Shown here: in pieces, positions 60,601 to 64,000 of the stretch | Position numbering within the stretch: the stretch's first letter is position 1 | Layout of the letters: each line of letters opens with the position of its first letter | Origin: Diphasiastrum complanatum | Lineage: Eukaryota; Streptophyta; Lycopodiopsida; Lycopodiales; Lycopodiaceae | Assembly: GCA_029204225.1 (NCBI GenBank) | Contig: CM055099.1 | Location: 68,193,084 to 68,257,083, forward strand | DNA length: 64,000 nt | Direction of reading: 5' to 3' | Made by a program: the position numbers and the translations under genes | Notes under the pieces: generated by a model | What the model was told of the DNA's origin: nothing | Databases searched by the model: none | What the model saw: only the letters and a program-made list of their open reading frames with translations

Positions 60601-61584
60601 ATTACAAAAAGAGTTTTTATCACTAGTCATGTGGGATGAGGCACCACTATCTAGCCACCATACATTAGAATGCTTGAAAGAGGAAGATGAAAAGTTAGAC
60701 ATCATAAGTGAATCTTCTTTGTCACAAGGAGATTCATCTTCACAAGTGATGTTGGCTTGCTTTTTCCTTTTGTAGCATTGAGAGGCAAAATGCCCCTTTT
60801 TGCCACATGAGAAACAAGTAACCTTGTACTTGTTCTTCTTCACATTGGATGAGCTTGGTTCCTCCTCGGATGTCTTCTCCATTGCTCTTGTGTTGTCCTT
60901 GAAGCTCTTGCCATTCTTCTTGTCTTTTCTCTTCTCCTTGGATTTGGTGAAGAGTGCTTGATCACTTCCTCCATCTTTGAGAGATAATCTCTCAAATCTT
61001 GCAATTCGAGTTTGATGCCTATACTCCTCGGCTATCAAGACTCCTTGCAAGGCTTCTAAAGAGGGTAAGTCCTCTTTAATTGCATAAGATTGCACAATGG
61101 TATCAAAATTTTCACTTAGTCCATTCAAGATAACTTGAACTATTTCCTTTGATTTGATAGAATCATCTATGCAACAAAGATCTTTATGGAAATCCTTAAC
61201 TCTAGAAACATAGGATGAAGCACTTTCATCCTTTCTTTGAAAACTTTGAAAGATCATATTTCTTAGAGTAAGGATTCTAGAAGTGCTTTTAGACTCGTAA
61301 ATAGATTAAAGAGTACTCCATGCTTCTTGAGCATTGACACAAGAACTAATCTCTCTTAGGACTTCATTGGAGACATTTAGCATCAAAACATGAAGAGCAA
61401 CTCGTGCTCTTTTCTTGAATTTGGGAATTTCTTGAGGACTATTTGGTTCCTCCTCATTCCCATTCGCTATATCTATTAGATCTTGAAGTACAAGAATTGA
61501 TTCTATCCTCACTTTCCATGTACTATAATTTGTAGAGGTGAGTCTTTCACCTTGTTCTAATAGATAAGATCCCATTGAAGTCAT
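57634..61584 (-). pseudogene. Copia-3 gag-pol, one frame with three nonsense codons
   Basis: ATG at 61584. The reading frame is the same from start to final stop at 57634, without a single net frameshift. Stops lie at 61306 (TAA, in Gag), 60424 (TAA, before the GAG-pre-integrase region) and 59704 (TAG, where the family has a Trp in the integrase). Domains: Gag; CFSCGKKGHFASQC knuckle (about 60820-60780); WWLDSGASSHMT protease (about 60655); WHRRLGHPNSK zinc region (about 60270); integrase FITFIDDYSR, LRSDNGGE and ERKNRTL; RT with YVHDI where YVDDI is expected (about 58580); and RNase H with SSCEAEYKAL. The His in the RT catalytic loop suggests a further inactivating change. Confidence 0.94.
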
Positions 61585-62327
61585 ATCTAGAGAATTGATT
61601 TTGGCTTTCTACATGAATGTTTTCAGAGGTTCAAAACTAATCAAATGTAGACTATTATTACTTGGAATCAAGTTAACAAATGATTGAGAACTCAAAGAAG
61701 GCCAAAAGTTCCAATTTCTAGGTGCTAGACAAAATTTGCACTAAATTTTTCAAAGCAAAAGTGGATGAAGTAAATCTGAGTTCACACGTGTGAAATAGCT
61801 TAAAAAAATCAGATTTATCATTTAGAAAGTTTCATCCATTCATAGGATCATAGATCCAAAAAATTCTTCTTGGATTGAAGAAACTTGAAAAATAGTCAAA
61901 ATTTGCTATTTTTGACTCCTACAATAAGGGATCTTAGATAGTACAGCCTTCAAGCAAGTAAAACTCTGTTTTTCTTCTTCAACATGCCTCACTTAAATTT
62001 CAAGAACTCTCCTTAGGGTCCACAAATCCTTTTGAGGTCACTTGCATCACAAACTAGCCTTGATTGGCTTCCTACTCATATGCTACATGAATGGAAGAGA
62101 TGAGAAGTAACATAGGCCCCACTCTATCTCGATTAGAGGCCTCACACGTGCTGCTACAGTAGGCCGTACAGCTCTAAAATCAGAGAAAAAGATATGTTAA
62201 TAAGTGATGATAAGAGTGGATCTAGTTATCTCAAAATCGAGTGCTAGTAAGAGGCAAAATTTCATCAACAATGATGAGAAGTCATTTCATTTGATAAAGC
62301 AATGATTAGATGTGTATTCTCCTATCA
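61585..62327 (-). other. Copia-3 untranslated leader
   Basis: Non-coding. It contains a further TTCACACGTGTGAA palindrome at 61781-61794 and a TCACACGTGC at about 62153. Confidence 0.65.
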
Positions 62328-62340
62328 AGATCTGATACCA
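62328..62340 (-). other. Primer-binding site of Copia-3
   Basis: AGATCTGATACCA on the plus strand is the complement of TGGTATCAGATCT, directly next to the 5' LTR. Confidence 0.9.
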
Positions 62341-62885
62341 TGAAAACTTTTCACACGTGTGAACCAGCTGCAAGTACAAGGATCAAGGAAATGAATGTTT
62401 GCACACTAAACTAGCTTCTATTCCAAAAACAAAGAGATGGAAAACATTGGCAAGCTAGTTAGCAAGAAGGCAAGAGCATTCATCACAATCTAACTATCAT
62501 TACACCTCCAATGGATCAAATGGAAGCTTTACTTGAAGAAGTGTATTTTGAGGTATAGAGCCACCTTATTTATAATACAAGAGGCCTTCTAGAACTCGTG
62601 GAGAGAGAAAGCAACCTAGATGCCACATTGACTCTACCTCTCTACTAGATGACAAAAAGAGAAATGGATAAGACTTGAGAATCTCTCTTTTTGAGAATCC
62701 TTGACCTACAAGAGTAGCCTCACATGCTTCTTGATAGTTTCTAGACCTACACATCACTATGGAGACTAAAAATCTACCTTGACTCAACCTGGAAAGTTAC
62801 TAGACTAGTCTTCCTCAAGTTTGGACAAACCCCAAAACTTGAATCTCTAAGTTAAATATTATTTTAATTCTACAATATTTTCACA
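62341..62885 (-). repeat. Copia-3 5' LTR (545 bp)
   Basis: In plus orientation TGAAAACTTTT to ATATTTTCACA. TATA-like site at 62567-62574 and palindrome at 62350-62363. Confidence 0.95.
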
Positions 62886-62888
62886 TAT

Positions 62889-62982
62889 GTTAGAAAGTGT
62901 CAATGTTATAGCCCTTGCACGAGTAGCTCAGGGGAAAATTGAGGGGGAGTGTTAGAAAGTGTCAAGGCTATAGCCCTTGCAC
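62889..62982 (+). repeat. Short direct repeat, possible relic of a retroelement 3' end
   Basis: GTTAGAAAGTGTCAA and TATAGCCCTTGCAC occur together twice, from 62889 and from 62951. The second copy is preceded by TTGAGGGGGAG, which looks like a polypurine tract before a TGTTAG LTR start. Confidence 0.5.
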
Positions 62983-63001
62983 AACACTCTAGGAACACAA
63001 A

Positions 63002-63075
63002 TGGATGGGTAGCTCAATGGTAGAGCACCCCACCAGAATGGGGGAGGTCCTGGGTTCAAATCCCTAGCCCGACCA
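63002..63075 (+). repeat. tRNA-like sequence, probable SINE head or tRNA pseudogene
   Basis: An A-box-like TAGCTCAATGG (63010-63020) with a perfect D-stem pair GCTC/GAGC, and a B-box GGGTTCAAATCCC (63052-63064), occur at normal tRNA spacing. The acceptor stem does not pair, the anticodon loop is 6 or 8 rather than 7, and the T-stem pairs only three bases, so it is not a working tRNA. Pol III promoter boxes suggest a tRNA-derived SINE. Confidence 0.5.
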
Positions 63076-63783
63076 CACACACCAAGTGTAAAAACTTTTC
63101 ACAGAATGGTGACAGCATACCAAGAGCTCCTATGAGAAATGTGGGAATTTTGGTAAAGCAGCAATCGTGAGCATTGGTAATCCATCTGAAAGAGTCCTTG
63201 TGGGTCTTAAAGGTGCAGAGAAGGTAAGGTAGAGAATTATTTCCCAAGAAAACCTTCGCAAGAGTACTTAAATTGAGAACTAACCTTCACAAGCTTCTCT
63301 ATGTCCTAGACTCACTAAGATGGAACTTCATGTTGAAATTGGAAAATAATCCATCTTGACTTTAGGCTTGCTACAACCTTTGTACTATGCAAGTATGTTG
63401 TTCCATAAATGCAAATGCCAAATTTGGCCTAGATAGAACTCGAGCTATATGGATTTGTCATATCTAGTTGGATGATTACAACTTGCATATAGATTGTAGA
63501 CTTAGAAATGGAAAAAATATGCTTGTAGAAACTCATGGCATATCACATGCATTTATTGTAAGTGATCCATAGTGACATGCAAGGCATGCACAAAGTGAAT
63601 TGAACACATGCATGATGATTTGTACAATTCTAGTTAGAACTAGGACACTTGGTAAAAGTAGGTAGAGATACATGCATGAAATGTGATAAATGTCACATAG
63701 ACTCTAGTTTTCACTTTAGATGTCATTGAAAGGTGGATGGATGTGGTTCTACCTCGAGCTACCTCAAACTCCATAAATATGTG
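63076..63783. other. No supported gene
   Basis: AT-rich DNA between the tRNA-like sequence and the right inverted arm. ORFs are short and without motifs. Confidence 0.45.
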
Positions 63784-64000
63784 CTTTGTGAGTTCAGATG
63801 ATAATGATGGGATAATGACCACCTATCCAAATACTCAACTACTCTATCTTGTTCGGATAGACAACGATGGAGGATTCCTCTATTTACTGGTTTATTGCTC
63901 ACTCCTTTATCAAGAAACTAGCCGTTGTCCTATTGGCCATCTTTCTCAATATAAATCACTGATAATGAATTATGTAAGGTGTTGACCAGCGATGGACTAC
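63784..64000 (-). repeat. Right arm of the 217-bp inverted repeat
   Basis: Inverse of 55071-55287 with the same length. It is cut by the window end, so the real arm may be longer. Confidence 0.88.

Larger units (their letters stand above)
57061..62890 (-). mobile_element. Copia-3: complete Ty1/copia element with TATGT target duplication
   Basis: TATGT flanks both ends (57061-57065 and 62886-62890). LTRs of 545 bp differ at about 11 positions (about 2%), so it is older than Copia-2. The internal region is a single frame with three nonsense codons. It belongs to the same broad group as Copia-1 (similar Gag start and RNase H end) but with unrelated LTRs. Confidence 0.96.

Overview
The window is nuclear DNA of a land plant. 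The evidence is a STOP1-family C2H2 zinc-finger gene with plant-type architecture, plant Ty1/copia elements primed by a tRNA-Met-type site, GT-AG introns with T-rich acceptors, and AT-rich repeat-dense intergenic DNA. A Penelope-like reverse transcriptase relic and a gene family I do not associate with flowering plants make a seed-free plant or gymnosperm plausible, but the sequence does not settle the lineage. No rRNA or functional tRNA gene, CRISPR array or prokaryotic operon was found.

Layout. 1-5725: a Ty1/copia element (Copia-1) with an intact 1324-codon gag-pol; only its 5' edge lies outside the window. 5726-13869: AT-rich DNA, a broken coiled-coil ORF, a decayed Ty3/gypsy pol, half of an inverted dispersed repeat, and a copia integrase fragment. 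14842-17912: the one clearly living host gene, a STOP1-like transcription factor, behind a triplicated upstream repeat. 18134-20065: relics of a copia gag and a gypsy RT. 20594-30137: a cluster of four broken intron-containing genes, arranged plus/minus/plus/minus and perhaps bounded by long degenerate terminal inverted repeats. 31902-38059: Copia-2, near-identical to Copia-1 but inverted, with an ATAAC target duplication, apparently identical LTRs and a broken ORF, nested in an older gypsy relic. 39972-45464: Copia-4, old and heavily mutated. 47571-50197: the second copy of the dispersed repeat and a second Ulp1-like protease gene. 50198-54900: AT-rich ORF desert. 54935-64000: inverted 217-bp arms, a GA microsatellite, a Penelope-like RT fragment, Copia-3 (TATGT duplication, LTRs about 2% apart, three nonsense codons) and a tRNA-like repeat.

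The most interesting region is 20.6-30.1 kb. One gene there (26241-28069) reads, in one frame interrupted by three stops, as a histone H3 fold resembling the centromeric variant CENH3, then a basic nuclear-localisation-like linker, then a C48 (Ulp1/SENP-like) cysteine protease with His-Asn-Cys in place of the usual His-Asp-Cys. It is divergently arranged with an unknown gene. The shared upstream region holds a dense CACGTG cluster flanked symmetrically by two pairs of about 70-bp inverted-repeat modules. A second protease copy at 49.4-50.2 kb keeps both intron positions and the His-Asn-Cys pattern. I infer that the four genes belong to one large, now dead, mobile element. The gene contents are read directly; the element boundaries are tentative.
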